64,000 nt of DNA from Lanius collurio (GCA_020086605.1 JACBWW010000003.1:55503322-55567321), one strand, 5' to 3'. Numbered from the stretch's first letter, positions 26,294 to 39,490 are shown. Program-made: numbers and translations. Notes: a model not told the origin generated them from the sequence alone.

Positions 26294-26728
26294 ATCCTTA
26301 CTTTTGAAATTGTTTGGAAATATGAAAGGGAAATGTCAAAGTATTTTCAGACAATCTAAATGGCTTTTATAGCTTGTACTCGGAAATCAGAGTTCCCTGA
26401 GCCATCTAATTGTTCTGTCCTTACTCTATCAATCACTTGTTTTTAAAAGCAGAAGGGATCCAATTTCCCAGGTATGTACCCACTCCTAGAGTTGCCCCAA
26501 CCCTTCTGCTACCTTTCTTGGGGAAGAAAAAAATCTTGATATGGAAAATCAAGGGAAAAATCTCTTCTAGGTGAAGGGTAATGGTTCCCTTCTGGCTTTG
26601 AGGCACCTGGGGATAGAAGAGGTTCGTGTAGCCAGTTTTGCCCAAGTTTCCAGAAAGTCCTGGGCCTTGGCACTTGATCATATTTGTGTGCTGTTCTGTG
26701 GACCAGGGAGCCACAGGAAAGAGCTGAA

Positions 26729-26748
26729 TTGTATTGTATTGTATTGTA
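26729..26748 (+). repeat. Short TTGTA pentanucleotide repeat
   Basis: Four tandem copies of TTGTA. A simple repeat with no sign of function. Confidence 0.85.
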
Positions 26749-29700
26749 CTTCTACTTCAGTTATCCAGGTTATGGCATAAGGTATTACTCTTGCCTCCTG
26801 AATGAGCTGGATGCTTTGAAACTCCAGCTGATGATGCTCTGAGGGCCATCTGTGTCCTCAGCTCCCAGTTTCTCACAAGCTCTTTGGAGTGACGGCCTGT
26901 GTATTTTATGCTGCCATCACAAATAACAGACTCTCAGCTTGATATCCGCGATCGACTGTGCATGTAACATTTCATGCCATAAAAAACATATGCTCAAGGT
27001 TAGAAGGGTGAACATGCTTTTGGCTTCCCTGCCATTTTTAGTTCAGTTTACCTGCACCACTTCTTTCACTGCGTGTTGCTACTTTTCTCCTGAGAAAATT
27101 TCCAGAGCCCCCTGGAAGAAGAAACAGGCTATATTTACTGACATTTGTTCCAAGTTATTATGAGCAGGCAACTCTAGCAGGCTCTAAAAATGATATCTCA
27201 CCTAGAAGCCTTCAGTCAGAGCCTACCAACCCCAAATACTTCCTTCTTTTAAAAAGGTCGGAATTATCCATTAAATATCACAGCATCCTGTAGTACACTC
27301 TTAGGACCTCTCTGCTTTCCTCCTTGGTCAAGGTTTGAGCTGGCACTCAGTTAAGTTGCTGTGAGTTTTGCCGTGGGATGCCATGGCTCTACGTGCACAC
27401 ACATGGGTTAATCCACACTATGAATTAATGGGTAATTCAGCTGCAAGTTCCACTGCCAGGGAGTGCCAGGGCTGAAATGTGGCCTGAACCACATTGAGGC
27501 ACTGTTGACACAGCCTGGGCGATGAGAAGCCTTTCCTTGTTTCTGCACAGGATGAACCCAGGGTCAATACGATGGGGAGGAATCATCCCATGCCATCTGC
27601 TTCCTCTCTGGCAAACCTCAGTGCGTGGCAGGGGAGTGTCTCCTGTGGCTCATCCCTTTGTGTGTCTCCAAGGGTTGCAGCCCTGCCAGGAAGCTGTGGG
27701 CAATAGTCGTGTATGCCCTGACACCCTGGCTTCCCATTTCACATTTGCAGAGGTAAAGTTTACTTGACAGAGGCCATATTCTGCAGTGCTCAGGCTGTCT
27801 CTAAGATCCTACCCAGGGAATAGATAAACAGAACAATGTTTGAGCCTCTGGTACACTTTAGTGTCATTTTCAGGGAAATATATGTGTCATAACAACACAA
27901 AGCAGGCATAGTTCCCTTGCTTTCAATCTGCCTGGTGCCAGGGTCCACGTCATTTCAGCACTGAAACAGATCCAGCAAGTTCATGATAACTTTGCTCTCT
28001 GAAGAGGTGCCTCTTTTTCCCCTTGGTCTGTACTTGTCTCTTGTCCTCCAGCAGTGTTCCTTACCCCTGTCAGGGAATGTCACGTACTGTTATGTTAACA
28101 TCTAATTTTCACTGGAAACTCCAGGGAATTGGGCCCTTATCTCCACATACCATGCACATCAAAATGGTTTCATCAAGGCTTGCTGCTGATCTGGATAAAA
28201 CACTGCCCTTTCCCAGCACTGAAGCTTTGTAGCCAAGTTTCATATTGCAGCACTCTCCATGAATTATGTGCTCTGCTCCTCAGGGCTGAATACATTCCCC
28301 TACAGTCCCCCAGGTCTTACAGAGAGGTGCCAGGGTTCTGCTCTGAGGCTGAGATTGATTTGGGCTGATTTTCCAGACCAGAAGCATCTAATCAGTTTGA
28401 AAATTTGGACTTGAGAGTCCTTGGTGTCACATTCTGGTGCTCTGGGTGGTCATTGCCACTTCCAAATGTCAGCTCAGGGCAACTGCAGAGCCTAGGAAAG
28501 GTATCTGAGAGCAGAGAGAAAACTCAGCAATGTACCAAGACTAGGGCAAAATTCAGGGGATGTCATTAGAGATGTGGCACTGGGGGATCTGAGGAAGCAG
28601 ACATGCCTTTGTCCTTGTCCAGCATGCCTGCTTCAGAGAGAAGTGGTGAGATATGGCTTATTCATCAGAAGGCACAGCCTGTCCAAGAAACAAACTTCAG
28701 AGAACTAGACATGGGAAGATTAGATATAGGAGGATGGTTACAAGCATCTTCCTTACCAGATGAAGAGGTGGACCGGACTCTTCCACCTTTTCCCACCTCC
28801 AGCAGTGTTTTATCTCATGGCCCAGCCCTGACTCTTAAGCCAAAAGTCTCTAACAGCTTGTGGGGATGCCTTGTGTTTAAAGCAGCCACAACACATGCGC
28901 CTACTGGCCCAGGGCTGCTTGAGATGTGCTGCTGCTTGCTTTTCTGGGAAAGAGTTCTTGCAACATGAAAGAAGTGCAGGCAAACAAAGAGCCCTGGGGA
29001 GAGAAGTGACAGGCAGCAGCAGGAGCCAGTGGGTGACCTGCTGAGCGACAGAGCAGTTGGGCTCCTCACTACTCTGCTACTATTTTGGAAACATCAATAA
29101 ACAAAAGAGGCCAGATGAATCTCTCAGGGCTCCAACACAAACCCTGAGGAGCCCTGTGGACACTGGTGGCACCAGCAGCCTGAGACACCAGTTTGTGCAT
29201 ATGAACCCTGCTTCATTTGAACTGTAGGCAAACTCATTGGATTTAGCCACTGAAAACATTAGCAGTTCACTAATTAGCAGATCTCAGCTCCTTTGCTGGT
29301 GCAACCTTGCACTGAGGAATTCATGCTCATTGTGCCATGGAGAATATGACTTCACCTTCTGTGGGGCAGCTTTCAAGAAGCTGGAAAAAAAGTATGGATG
29401 TTTATATTTTTAAAAAGGGATTGTTTTTGCTGCTGTCAATTATTAATGGCTCTCAGGTCAGGCTAAGGAACAATGCCAGGGATAAATTACCCCGTAGGCT
29501 ATTCATATATGCTCTACCCAATTGTTTTCTTCTCAGCTAGAGGATTCACCTTGCAATGAACTCCTTGGCATTTGGAAAAGGGGGACTGACAAAGCAATGA
29601 ACTCAGTGTGCCCATTTATTTATGCATTGACATCTTTCCTACTTTGTCAGGTGTGTTTAATCAAAAAGAAGCAGGAAATGCATTATAATTATAAATATAT

Positions 29701-30384
29701 TACTGCAGAAGAAAAAGGCTGCTCTTGCAAGGACTGCATTGTTTGATAAATGGTTACAGTGAAAAAACACAGGCTTAACCTATGACTCTTAGCTGAGATC
29801 AAAGCAAAGCTGCTGCCACAGGCTGCCTGTGCAGCAGGACTCAGCTCTGGGTTTGCAGCAAGGCAAGGAGAAGAAAGTTGAAAAGAAAATGCAATCTCCT
29901 CCCTTCCTTTTCTTTTTTTTTTCCTGAAACTTTTCCCCTAGTATAAAAAAAAAATTACTCAGACATTAAATATTTGCTGTTAAAATTAGTAGAATTAGGG
30001 ATGAACCCAGCTGAGAACACAATAATTAGGGCCAGGTCCCAAGCTCCTTGTTGAAGCCATGGAGAGGCATTGTTTTCAGCAGGTTCTGACTTGGGATTCT
30101 GATGAGCCAAAGCAAAGATGGAGTTAGGGAATAACTCTGTGAGATTCTGGATGTCCTGCAGTCTTTCCATGTGACCTTGCCCAAACTTGCAAGCATTCCT
30201 TAACTGCGAGAACAGCTGAACCCCAGTCAGTAATGTGCTGCTGCTGTGAAAAGCAAAATCCTTCTGGGCTCTGAGACCGGGAATGCTGTAGGTAAGGTGC
30301 AGAATGGGTTTACTGCCCTTCTCAGCACTGCAAGGCTGAGCCATGGCCTTGCACTTAAATAAATAAAAAACCACCAACGGAGAA
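26749..30384. other. Intergenic sequence, no gene recognised
   Basis: No exon, tandem array or nameable transposon was recognised here. The open frames are short and overlap on both strands. Confidence 0.5.
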
Positions 30385-30600
30385 ACTGAAAATTGTCCAG
30401 AGGAGAGCAACAAAAATCAGAGATCTACAGAACATGACTTATGAGGAAAGATTGAAAGGGCTGTGTTTGTTTAGTCTACAGACTTTGAAACATCCTAATG
30501 AACTTTAAAGATGTAAAAAATATATGGTATCTAAAGGTGTAATCAATTGCCCTTTATCTCTGTGGCAGAAGGTATAGCAAAGAAGATAGATAGTATTAAA
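30385..30600 (+). mobile_element. Old CR1 LINE fragment (sense)
   Basis: The segment contains the CR1 3-prime pattern in plus orientation: TCCAGAGGAGAGCAACAAAA, then ATGACTTATGAGGAAAGATT, then TTGTTTAGTCTACAG. It matches the typical CR1 sequence of birds with considerable divergence. A further diverged part reads GTGGCAGAAGGTATAGCAAA near 30560. It is truncated at both ends, and the right boundary is uncertain. Confidence 0.65.
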
Positions 30601-33304
30601 AGCTCTGAGGCCAATAACACCTCAAGTATGCTACTTGGGGAAGGACCAGAGCATCTCTCATGGGAGATTTTCAGTGTTTTGGACAAGTATCATGAGGGAC
30701 TGGGTAACCCACTGTCCCATGGAACAGGCTGTTTTCAGCCATGTGGTCCTATGGTCTCCATGATCTAGTGACTGTGTCAGGATACCTGAGAACACAGCCT
30801 TGGAGGTGAAGAGCTTTTAGAGCATTCCTCGATTTGAAAAAATGCAGCAGGTGCTCAACCCTTCTAGAAGTTGATTGTCAATCAACAAATCTTTTTAAAA
30901 AGCTTCTTTTCTGTGGCTTTCATGGTCATTAAATGAAAAGCAACAAATTCCCACCTTTTTATGGGGCCGCCATTGTATTTGTGAAGTAACTTGCTGCTCT
31001 CCCATGGAGGATTCCCATCTAAATGAGTAATCAAATACTTGAATATTTAGATGGTGAGACCTCTGAAAAGCATGTAAAAGTGTGTCAGGGAGTGAAAGCC
31101 TTGCAGATCCTGCTATGAAAATTCCCCTCCTGACACTGGAGAAAGAGATACCTTGGCCAACCTTTGCTAGGAGTGCTTTTACAGCTGTAAAGCAGTGAGG
31201 ATGGTGTTAGGTACTGGTCTAGGTGAGCCAGGTGTTGGTCAGCACCTGATTAGAGAAGCAACATCCCTTCTCCCCATAGCTCCCACTCAGATCTGCATAT
31301 CCCATCCTGTAGCTACGTGTGCTGCTCCCTACCTGTGACTGAGTAACTTTGCTATCCCTTGTCTGTCTTGAAAAGGCTCAACACTGTTTTCTGATTTCAA
31401 CCCTCCTTCTTCAAAGGGCCCCAAAAGTTTTGTCAGAGTTTGTATCAAAACTGACCACAAGACAGAAGCCTGTTAGAAACCAGGTTTTGAATTTACTGCC
31501 CAGCAATCCCAAATTTCTTGAATTATGGGCATGATGTGAGAAGTTTGAGAAGGGAAGGAACACAGGGTTGCAGCCAGAGCAGAGGTGGCCATAGCCCTTG
31601 GCCTCTCCACAGATTTGGGGGTGAAGTGAGGGCTCCTCAACAGATGGGGCAAAGATGCTCAATCCTGCTGTGACCCTGCCTCTTTTTTGCACTCCCCATT
31701 TCCTGCCCAGCTACAGCTGTGCAAGATACTGCTTGGTCCCACATGAACACAGAGAAAATTACATGATATGGGAATTAAAAAAAAAGTTTGCTTCCGAGCA
31801 TAAACCAATGACTGTGGCAGTGGTTTGCAAACATGGGATTATGGCCTCAAGTCAACTTTTTTTCCCTCAGTTTTGGGTACAATCACGAGCCTGGCAGGAA
31901 TCCGTGTCAGCTAAAATGCATGGCAGCAACTGTGTCTCGTGGAGTTTGGAGCTGAGTGGGGTCACAACAGGAAGGAGTTTGGGAAGGCAGCACTGAGGGT
32001 TACGAATAAACATCTCCCTGGGGCAGACTTTCCATAATTGGCCATGACAAGGCTTCTTTCTCCAGAGAGCTGGAGCTGGTCTGTGAGGAAGCAGGATGAA
32101 TCACTGCTCCAGCTCAATTTGGCAAGTGCCATGATTTAGTTCTGCTTTGCACAGGGAGGAGATGATGATAAAGACTGAAAGACAGAAGAGAAGTCTAGCC
32201 AAAGGCTTCTGAGCTGGGAGAGGAGTTTGAGTTCCCACTCATTTTTTGCAGGTTTACTCAGATTCTTAGAAGGCAACCCTGGCAATACCCACTGGTGCAA
32301 AAACAACTCCCTTTATCAACAAAGGGAGAGAACAATGGGGACTCCTGAACACAAAGCTCATGCAAACAATAATAGCCTTTTTATTTTACATTGTTAAACC
32401 AGCAGTTGATACCAAATACTTCCTTCCAGCCCTCCACTTTGTTAACTATTTTCTGTCACACTCCTGATCCATTTATGGGAGGGCATCTTAGTGTCTGGAG
32501 CTGGTTTTCTGCAATGTGGTGGTGACCTGTGACCATATGGCTGTGCAGCCTTTTTGAAGAGGAAAGTTGAGCGTGGTTTCCTCATGCCATCCTGTACCCT
32601 TTGAAAAGTCCTACTTTCTTTCAAATATGAAGAAAAAGGAGTGTTGTTTCTGCCATCCTTTCTCCAGATGGTGGTCATCAGTGCTATCCGTAAAGCTCCT
32701 TGCTATCTCAGCAATCATACCAAGCCCAGTGACCTAACAGCAATTCACAGCCTGCTCAGTCTGATGATTAATCCCCTCCCTTTAAAAGTATGCACTTAGT
32801 GGCAGAACCCCACAAAAATATTGGTGGAGCCAGAGCTGTTTTGCCAAGAGGCAGATTTAGACTTGCTCTTCTTGGAAAGCTGGCTTCCTGTCACTGGCTT
32901 CGTCTCATGGGCTTTTTTCCAGTGGTTTGGAGAGAGGAGAAAGGGAAAAAGAAACTGTTCCTCCCAAATACCTCTTCTCTTTTACATCCCCTTTCCTCCA
33001 TGTGTCCTCTCTGCTATTCCAGATTTCAGGAACTCCATCAGCCAAAGTCATCCTAACTAACCCCACTGCTATTCCTCATGCAAAAGGAGAGGTAAGATCC
33101 CTGCAAAACAAGATCCCTCGAAAAAGAAGATGCAGACAATCTTAATTTCCATCATATCTTCTCCTGCTCCTTCAGAGGGCAGGCAAATGGAATAAAAATC
33201 TTCCTTGCACTGTGGAAGAGTGTTAGCTCAGAAAAGTCAAATCTGCATCTTGTTGCAATATGAGAGTTCAGTTCAAAGCATCAGTCTTTTGCCAATTTCT
33301 AATT
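30601..33304. other. Intergenic sequence left of KLHL38 3-prime end
   Basis: No coding exon was recognised. The sequence between the old CR1 fragment and the predicted KLHL38 poly(A) site appears to be ordinary intergenic DNA. Confidence 0.5.
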
Positions 33305-33324
33305 TGCTGTTGGAACATTAAATT

Positions 33325-33330
33325 TTTATT
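33325..33330 (-). terminator. KLHL38: Candidate KLHL38 polyadenylation signal
   Basis: AATAAA occurs on the minus strand about 545 bases downstream of the KLHL38 stop codon. It is the first perfect signal I see after the stop, giving a predicted 3-prime UTR of roughly 550-570 bases ending near 33305. Confidence 0.5.
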
Positions 33331-33874
33331 TCTTAGGAGCTGACTACCACAGTGAACTCAGGAAGCTGCTCCTGGGCTGACTACAAGACTGGAGCTTGGT
33401 GCTTCCTATTGCAAACACTCCTACCAATGGAAATGGAAAGCTTGGTTAGCAATGAGCCAGCAAAGGGCTGTGGCAGGCAGCTGAGTTAGCATGACAACAA
33501 AGATCTTACTTTCCCTGGAGATACCAGCATCCCTATTCACTTTTCATTTTAAAGTCTGTACAAGCACAAAACCCACACTGGGCTCTTACCCAGTATAATT
33601 TTCCTGTTTCCTTTTGAGATGTCTTGAGATGCTGGATAAGGCCTCCAGACTGGACTCAGCAGTACCACATGCAATATCAGCCAGGTGAATACAGGGTGAG
33701 CACAAAGCTCATGACCTTTCTGGCACAGGGTCTGGGAAGGACTAACGCCGTTGGTGCCTTCAAGGTCAAGAGTTTGCATGACCCTGTGAAGATTCCCCAT
33801 GTGCTCTCTGCAGAGTGAAGTGGCTCCTTTCTGGGAAGAAAAGCACGAGAAAACAAGGAAGTACCAAAAGTCAT

Positions 33875-34161
33875 TTAGAGAAGGTTAGAACAGGGCACAC
33901 ACTGGAGTGTAAGGCATCCATGGTCAAAGAGTTTGTGTGGCAGTTTTCCCTTTGGTGTCCACGTGTCTGTCTCCGGATCATAGCAGTCCAAGGAATCCAG
34001 GTCCTTGATGACATTGTCTGAGGTGAGACATCGTCCTCCCGTGACATACAGTTTGTCCTTGATGACAGTGGCCCCATGATGCATCCGTCTGTTCTTCATG
34101 TCTGCACATTTAACAAATTTGTTGCCTTTTGTATCATAAGCAATTATTCTCCGGGTGTACC
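33875..34161 (-). CDS. KLHL38: KLHL38 coding exon 3 (last Kelch repeats, stop)
   Basis: This 287-base exon starts after the acceptor TTTGCATTCAG. It completes the split Gly codon, continues YTRRIIAYDTKGNKF and ends CVPCSNLL before the stop codon at 33877-33875. Confidence 0.95.
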
Positions 34162-37100
34162 CTGAATGCAAAGCCAGAGGTGGAAGAGACAGATGGGAAT
34201 TAAGTGCTTATGAACAGCAGAAGGAATAATAATAATATTAATAAGATATTTCCTGCTAGTCTTCAACAGAACCTATTATATTAGTACATAATTTGGCAGA
34301 ATTAAGATATCCAAATTAGGAAGTGATGATGTGTCACAGGAATGCCTGTCTTTCTATCCTCCTTTCCTGTTTGTCCTCATCCTGTCTTGTAGCACCTTGG
34401 CTTGATTAACACCATAAAACCCATCGGATCAGGCAACCAACCTGTCAAACATAGTCGGAGTTTGCAGTTACCTGCATGTGCCTTCAAACATCCAAAAATA
34501 TTTCTTTTTACCAAATAGACTCCTAGAGCTTCACTTGGAAATACAGAAACCATTGGCACATGGGATGGGCCTTGTTGGGTCGGAGTTGTAGCTGTCTGCT
34601 GACTGGAGCTGCAACAGCATAGTGCCAGCAGTGCTCACTCCACTCCTAAGTCCTCAGCACCACATCTGTGCTGGCCACCCTGCCAGTGACCCAGTGGACA
34701 GCTTTCCCTCTGAGGGGTGATATAAACTCGTATTGGCTGAGAGCTAAGGGCTGGTAAAAGGGCCATTGCCCTGGAGCAGGGGAGGTGTGGAAGCTTGGTA
34801 CCCAGCTGTACCTTGCCCATGTAGAAAAACACGAGTGTGGTCTGAGGTAAGCGCAGTCTACCACATAGGAGCCTGACAGTCTTGGACTGTGGGCTCAGCT
34901 CTCCCCTGTTCTCACTGCAAAGGGTAGCAGTGGTCTCTCCCTGAGGGGTGACACCACATTGAAGTCCTGTGCAGTTTGGGTTCAATCCTCTGCTTTGCAC
35001 TATGACACTATGTGTCTCATTTTCCCTTAAATAATTCAACACATGCTTCCTCCTGCCAGTCTGATGCCAGGGGAGCGGCATTAAGGACTGTAGAGTGCCA
35101 AATTATCAATGACAAGATACACCCAACTATCATGAGCAGAGACTGGTCCTCAGGTTGAAAGAGACACTGAGAAGTTTCCTCTTTCCAAATGTTTCACACT
35201 CCTTTTGGAACATTTCACAATTACCCCCAGGAGGCAGCTAAAAGGTCAACCAACACCTGATAGACCTATAGCCCCCCATCCTGACAAGCCATCCATGGCC
35301 TTGTGGTAACTCTGCTTTCCCTTCTTTCAAGAAGAGCAGACAGGGATCATCAGGCTGTGAGTCAGCAGGTGACATGCAGGACCCCATACTCTTGGCTTCC
35401 TCCCTTCTGCAGAGCAGTGACTTGCACTGGCTTTTCCTCAGTTTCCTCCACAAAGGTCTTGCTACTTGGTGTAAGAAAGTGCCCTATGGAGAACTATCTC
35501 TACTTCAATCACAATGAGACTCCAAGAGAGAAGTGTGTGGAGGGTGGGCACGCTCCTCCTTTCCTTCCAAAGCTCCAGGTGCTTTTTGAGGGAGCACCCC
35601 AAACAGGAAGGCTGTGAAAACCCACAGGATCTGGGCAGGGGGAGGGAGAGGGAAGTTTGTGAAACAGAGCCCTTACCACCTACGATGATAATCTGGTCTC
35701 CAATAACAACAGCTGGTGCACAGACATTCTTCACTACTCTGGTCTCCATACGAAACCATGTATTCCTGGAGACATGGTAAACCTGACAAAAAAATACAGA
35801 TACTCAGACAGCTGTTTATATTGCATTTTAACTGACATCTGTAATTACAGAGGAACTTCTGGGCTTTATTTTGCCCTAATAAATACAATCCTCTGGCTCA
35901 AACTGTTGGAAACCTGAGAATGTACCCACTTTTTTTCCTAATATGTCCCCTTGGAAAGCATTCTGGTTCCCCAAGCTTGTCTGCTGAGGAGATGCTAGCA
36001 CAAGCACTACAGCAGTGCATCTCCCATATACAAGCTTCTTGGCTGTAAATCTTTGCGTGGCCATTAAATCACTGTAACTTGTTCTCCCAAAGGCCAAGCT
36101 GGTTCATTAAATTTTCCAGTTATTCTGTGTATTCCTTATTAGCCTTAGCAATTTCCTGGGCAAACAAACCTCAACTTCACCTAGCTCTGCTGGCAGCCAC
36201 CATGTTTGCCCAGCTGCTATATTTATGCTGGTGGCTGGTATGCACTCAGACTGGCAAAGGGACTTAAAGTGGTACCTAAGTCATCGATTTATGTGAGAAA
36301 AAGAGCAGTTGCCAGACGATGATCATTCAATCATTGCATCTGGGTGACACAAACTCTTATGTCATGTTGTCCACTTCTTGATATAGCAAATATCACCAGG
36401 GCATCTCCCCACTAACTGATAAATACACTTCTTTCCCCCTGATAATGAAGTACTGTCCTAACCATAAAGCATTGTTCATGTCCTGATTGCCATCTTAGCC
36501 TTAATGATCCTTCTTAGTTAAAGCACCTTGAACAGTGAAAAACAGTCATGGGAAAAAAAAACCCCATTACATTGTTGCTAAAGCACCAAATCAGAAAATA
36601 TTTAATGTATTTTTTTTTCTCCTAATAGAGTGTAACAGCTGAAAGCAGGCAGAGAGCCAGCAACATGTGGCAGGAGCCACATTTTTAACACAACTGTTTA
36701 TACAAAATGACTGTCAGTTTAAGTTCTGGCCCTTTGATGAGTGAGTATCTAATCGCTCTAATGATGGCGAGTGTTTGCGCTTGCTGCGAGCGAGCAGGTG
36801 AGTGGCTGAGACCCCAGCTCAGCACCAAGTGGAAAGCACTGATTTTGGTGAGATTGGCTACAGGCATGAAGCCAGGCAGGGGGAGCTGCTGCTGCCTGCC
36901 ATGGCATCACCTGCAGCAGCCCTGGCCCTCGTGCCCACCAGTGGCACAGCTGACTGACGCCCAAAGCAGTGCCTCTGGGCTGCTGCCTGAAAAACATTCA
37001 GAAGGGGAAAATGGAAGAGCTGCAATGCTCCTTGAGGCCATGGATCAATTCGTCCTGCCTCTTGCTGCAACACAAAAGGAAGTTTTCTGAGTGGTTTGAT

Positions 37101-38522
37101 TTCCTCGTGGAGGTGATGGACTGCTGAATACCTTAGAAGAAATTACCTACAACAAGCAGGACTGACCATTACCTGGATAAGCCGAACAGGGTTTTGCATA
37201 ATATCTTCTCCCCCAAAGAGGTAAACCCTCTGATCTTTGGCAGCAACAGCAGGGTGAAGAACAGCAACAGGCATGTTTGCCATGCTCTCACAGGTGTTGT
37301 AGACACTATCATATCTTTCCACAGAATTCAGGATTTCCTGGTTTTCGCCAATTCCACCAAATGATAAAATATAATTTTTATATGCCAGGCTTCTGTGGGA
37401 ATAACGTGGAACTAACATGTGCTCAATCAACCTCCACTGATTGAGTCTGAGGGAGTAAATGTAAATATTACCACTGACCAAACTTTTCTTATTGCTAACA
37501 GGCATCCCTCCGAGCACAAAAATATTGCTGTGTAAACTCACTGCAGAGGATTTGTACAGGCGCATGGGAAGTTTGGCCAGGCTCAGCCATTGGTTCGTCT
37601 TGTCATCATATAGCAGGACATCCCTTGTCGTCTGCTGGCTGTCCTTCCTGCCACCAATGATGATGAGGAACTCCTGGTTGGAGTACCTGCGAGGAACATG
37701 TATCATGGGTTTGATGTCAGGCGTGTTGGTGCTGTACAAGGAAAACATGTGTCTCCGGGCTGACTCCAGGATGCTCCTGCAAGTGGGTGAGGACTGAACG
37801 AGTGAGTCATTAGCAATGAAATGGAAGAGGAAAGTTGGATGGACATACTGAAGTCGGACCTTCTCGAACAACTCTTGGATGTAACCTTGTCGTGCCTGGA
37901 GGTCATGCCGGATCCAGACCATCAGTGCCTCAAAGACCTGCTCCTCCTCCCCACAGAGTTCATCATCCCCAAGGTAATCAATGAGCTCCATGGGACAGAG
38001 GTCCTTCAGGTCCTCAGAAGAGGCCACCACAGGAAAGCATTTCAAAGCCATAGCCTTGGCTTTCTTATTCAGGCTTTGGCAGTTCAAGACTTTTGCCAGT
38101 CTGATCATGCTCAGACAGTTGTCAGGAGTCAGCTTGTCTTGGAGGTAGGTAGAGCAGGCCTCAAATAGTTTAGTGTACTGTAGCATGGATGCAGTCTCCA
38201 AGAGGCACAAGACATTCTCACTGGATATAAGAATCTCCCCTGTGTAAACATAAAGGATAATCTGATCCAAAATATCAGCACTGACGCCCTTCAGAATGAC
38301 TTTAGGCTGGTGACTCTCCCTGAAGTTGTTACAGAACATTGCCTTGAAGTATGGACTGCTGGAAGCCAGCACATTTCGGTGGCAGGGGATTTCAAAGCCC
38401 CCAGAGCAGAGGGTAACATCAGTCAGCATCCTGCTTTGCCGTAGAGCATTCAGCTGCCTCAGCAGTTCAGAGGAGAAGTCCTGGTCTTTGAAGAGAAACT
38501 CTTCAGCGGATCCCTCTTCCAT
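33875..38522 (-). CDS. KLHL38: KLHL38, kelch-like protein 38 (complete, three coding exons)
   Basis: KLHL38 is a BTB-BACK-Kelch protein; such proteins usually act as substrate adaptors of Cullin-3 ubiquitin ligases in the cytoplasm. The coding sequence joins 38522-37173, 35782-35677 and 34161-33875 with GT-AG junctions to 1743 bases, 580 residues plus stop, against 581 for the human protein as I recall it. The BTB domain is at about residues 30-130, with the conserved HRNVLASSSPYF motif at 48-59. The BACK domain is at about 135-240. A six-bladed Kelch propeller occupies about 285-575, with Gly-Gly doublets near 290, 338, 389, 437, 485 and 527. Sequence such as GGRKDSQQTTRDVLLY and GGEDIMQNPVRLIQ matches KLHL38 specifically. 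The start MEEGSAEEFLFKDQDFSSEL fits the family N terminus. Residue 411 is Cys where the human blade has Trp. The neighbours FBXO32 and ANXA13 confirm orthology. Confidence 0.97.
34162..35676 (-). other. KLHL38: KLHL38 intron 2
   Basis: GT-AG intron of 1515 bases between coding exons 2 and 3. No repeat or embedded gene was recognised. Confidence 0.9.
35677..35782 (-). CDS. KLHL38: KLHL38 coding exon 2 (Kelch)
   Basis: This 106-base exon follows the acceptor TTTTTTTGTCAG and precedes a GTAAGG donor. It encodes VYHVSRNTWFRMETRVVKN and the next 16 residues, ending one base into a Gly codon. Confidence 0.95.
35783..37172 (-). other. KLHL38: KLHL38 intron 1
   Basis: GT-AG intron of 1390 bases between coding exons 1 and 2. 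No embedded gene or nameable repeat was seen. Confidence 0.9.
37173..38522 (-). CDS. KLHL38: KLHL38 coding exon 1 (start codon, BTB, BACK, first Kelch repeats)
   Basis: 450 codons run from ATG at 38522 to CAG at 37173, followed by a GTAATG donor. It encodes the BTB domain, BACK domain and the first four Kelch Gly-Gly units. The nine residues that continue the open frame past the donor are intron. Confidence 0.96.
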
Positions 38523-38550
38523 AGCACAATAGGAGAGAGATGAATTCTGG

Positions 38551-38557
38551 ACTTGGC
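38551..38557 (-). promoter_or_regulatory. KLHL38: Possible acceptor of a 5-prime UTR intron in KLHL38
   Basis: Upstream of the start codon the minus strand has a pyrimidine tract (GGGGGTTTTTTTTCTGCCAAG) ending in AG at 38553-38552. If used, the coding exon would begin at 38551 with a 29-base UTR and would splice from a noncoding exon, perhaps in the GC-rich block near 39.4 kb. Direct transcription through this region is the alternative. Confidence 0.3.
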
Positions 38558-39344
38558 AGAAAAAAAACCCCCAAATTCTTAGCAGCTTTTATTGAAATAT
38601 CCAGCTCCAAGGGAACAAATCGTGACTTTGATGTTGCTGTAAATATCCGTTCACTATTACACATAAAAATGGAACATGGGTTAAGCACAGTGGGAAAATA
38701 ATAAAGAAGCCAAAAGGTCACTAAGACCCTTTAAAATTTTCATAAAGTTATCAGATAGGTTGCAACTCTGAGGTCATCACTGTCTGTGTCCTTGGCAAGA
38801 AGCAAAAGCACTGAAGTTATCTCACTGATTCTGGATTAAAGCTGGATGGCTGAAGCAATTGGTTTGTCCATTTTAATCATGTTGAATAAATGCACTTAGA
38901 CATTTATTCACTATTTTAAAGTATTAGCAGTTTAGTAGCTTGTGCTTCTTTCCTCTAGAGTTAGTCACTCTCAAAGAATGCAAATCTGGCAGAGCTGAAC
39001 TCTGCAGCAGGGCGAACGGAACCCTACAGACTGGGAATCTGCATTAAAAGTTATTTATTAACTCTGCTTAGCTGTGGTTTTTTTATGTTAATCAGACACA
39101 CAATGACTAAATTAAGTGCCAGGCAGAACAATATGATGAGTATCTACGGTCATGGCTTAACTGCTCAACCTGCAGTGGAGCCGAAGGGTAGAAACGTTTA
39201 CCTTCTGTTGTCCTTCACTGCATGCACTTACTCTCAGTCGTTTATTCTCTGCTGAGTTTTTCCACAGCTAGAGCCTGGACAAAACCCTATAAACGTACGG
39301 GAGGTTTCTTTCAGTAGGTAGGTGATTCATAGAGGGAGATTTCT
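38558..39344. other. Region upstream of KLHL38, no coding sequence
   Basis: AT-rich sequence lies between the KLHL38 start codon and the GC-rich block. It is either a 5-prime UTR intron or proximal promoter. No repeat was named. Confidence 0.5.
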
Positions 39345-39490
39345 GGCCGTGCTCATGCCGCAGCCAGTGTTGCCGCGGCCGGGCGCTGCGCGCAGGAGCG
39401 GCGGCCGCGGGGCATTGTGTACATTCCTGCGCTAAGAATAGGCGCGCACGGGCTCCGCGCTCTTATCGCATGTGACGCCGCCGCTGCCTT
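39345..39490. promoter_or_regulatory. KLHL38: GC-rich CpG block, candidate KLHL38 promoter
   Basis: About 145 bases of dense CpG (GCCGCGGCCGGGCGCTGCGC and similar) stand out in AT-rich surroundings, about 0.85-0.97 kb upstream of the KLHL38 start codon. The block holds an MCAT-type CATTCCT at 39422-39428 and a near-MEF2 CTAAGAATAG at 39432-39441, both typical of muscle promoters. No minus-strand TATA box is obvious, so the initiation point is undetermined. A promoter firing to the plus side is an alternative. Confidence 0.5.

Noticed and set aside
25920..26372. 150-codon plus-strand open frame rich in Phe, Ser and Leu
   Set aside because: It is produced by the pyrimidine-rich minisatellite, has no family resemblance, and would not be expected to encode a protein.
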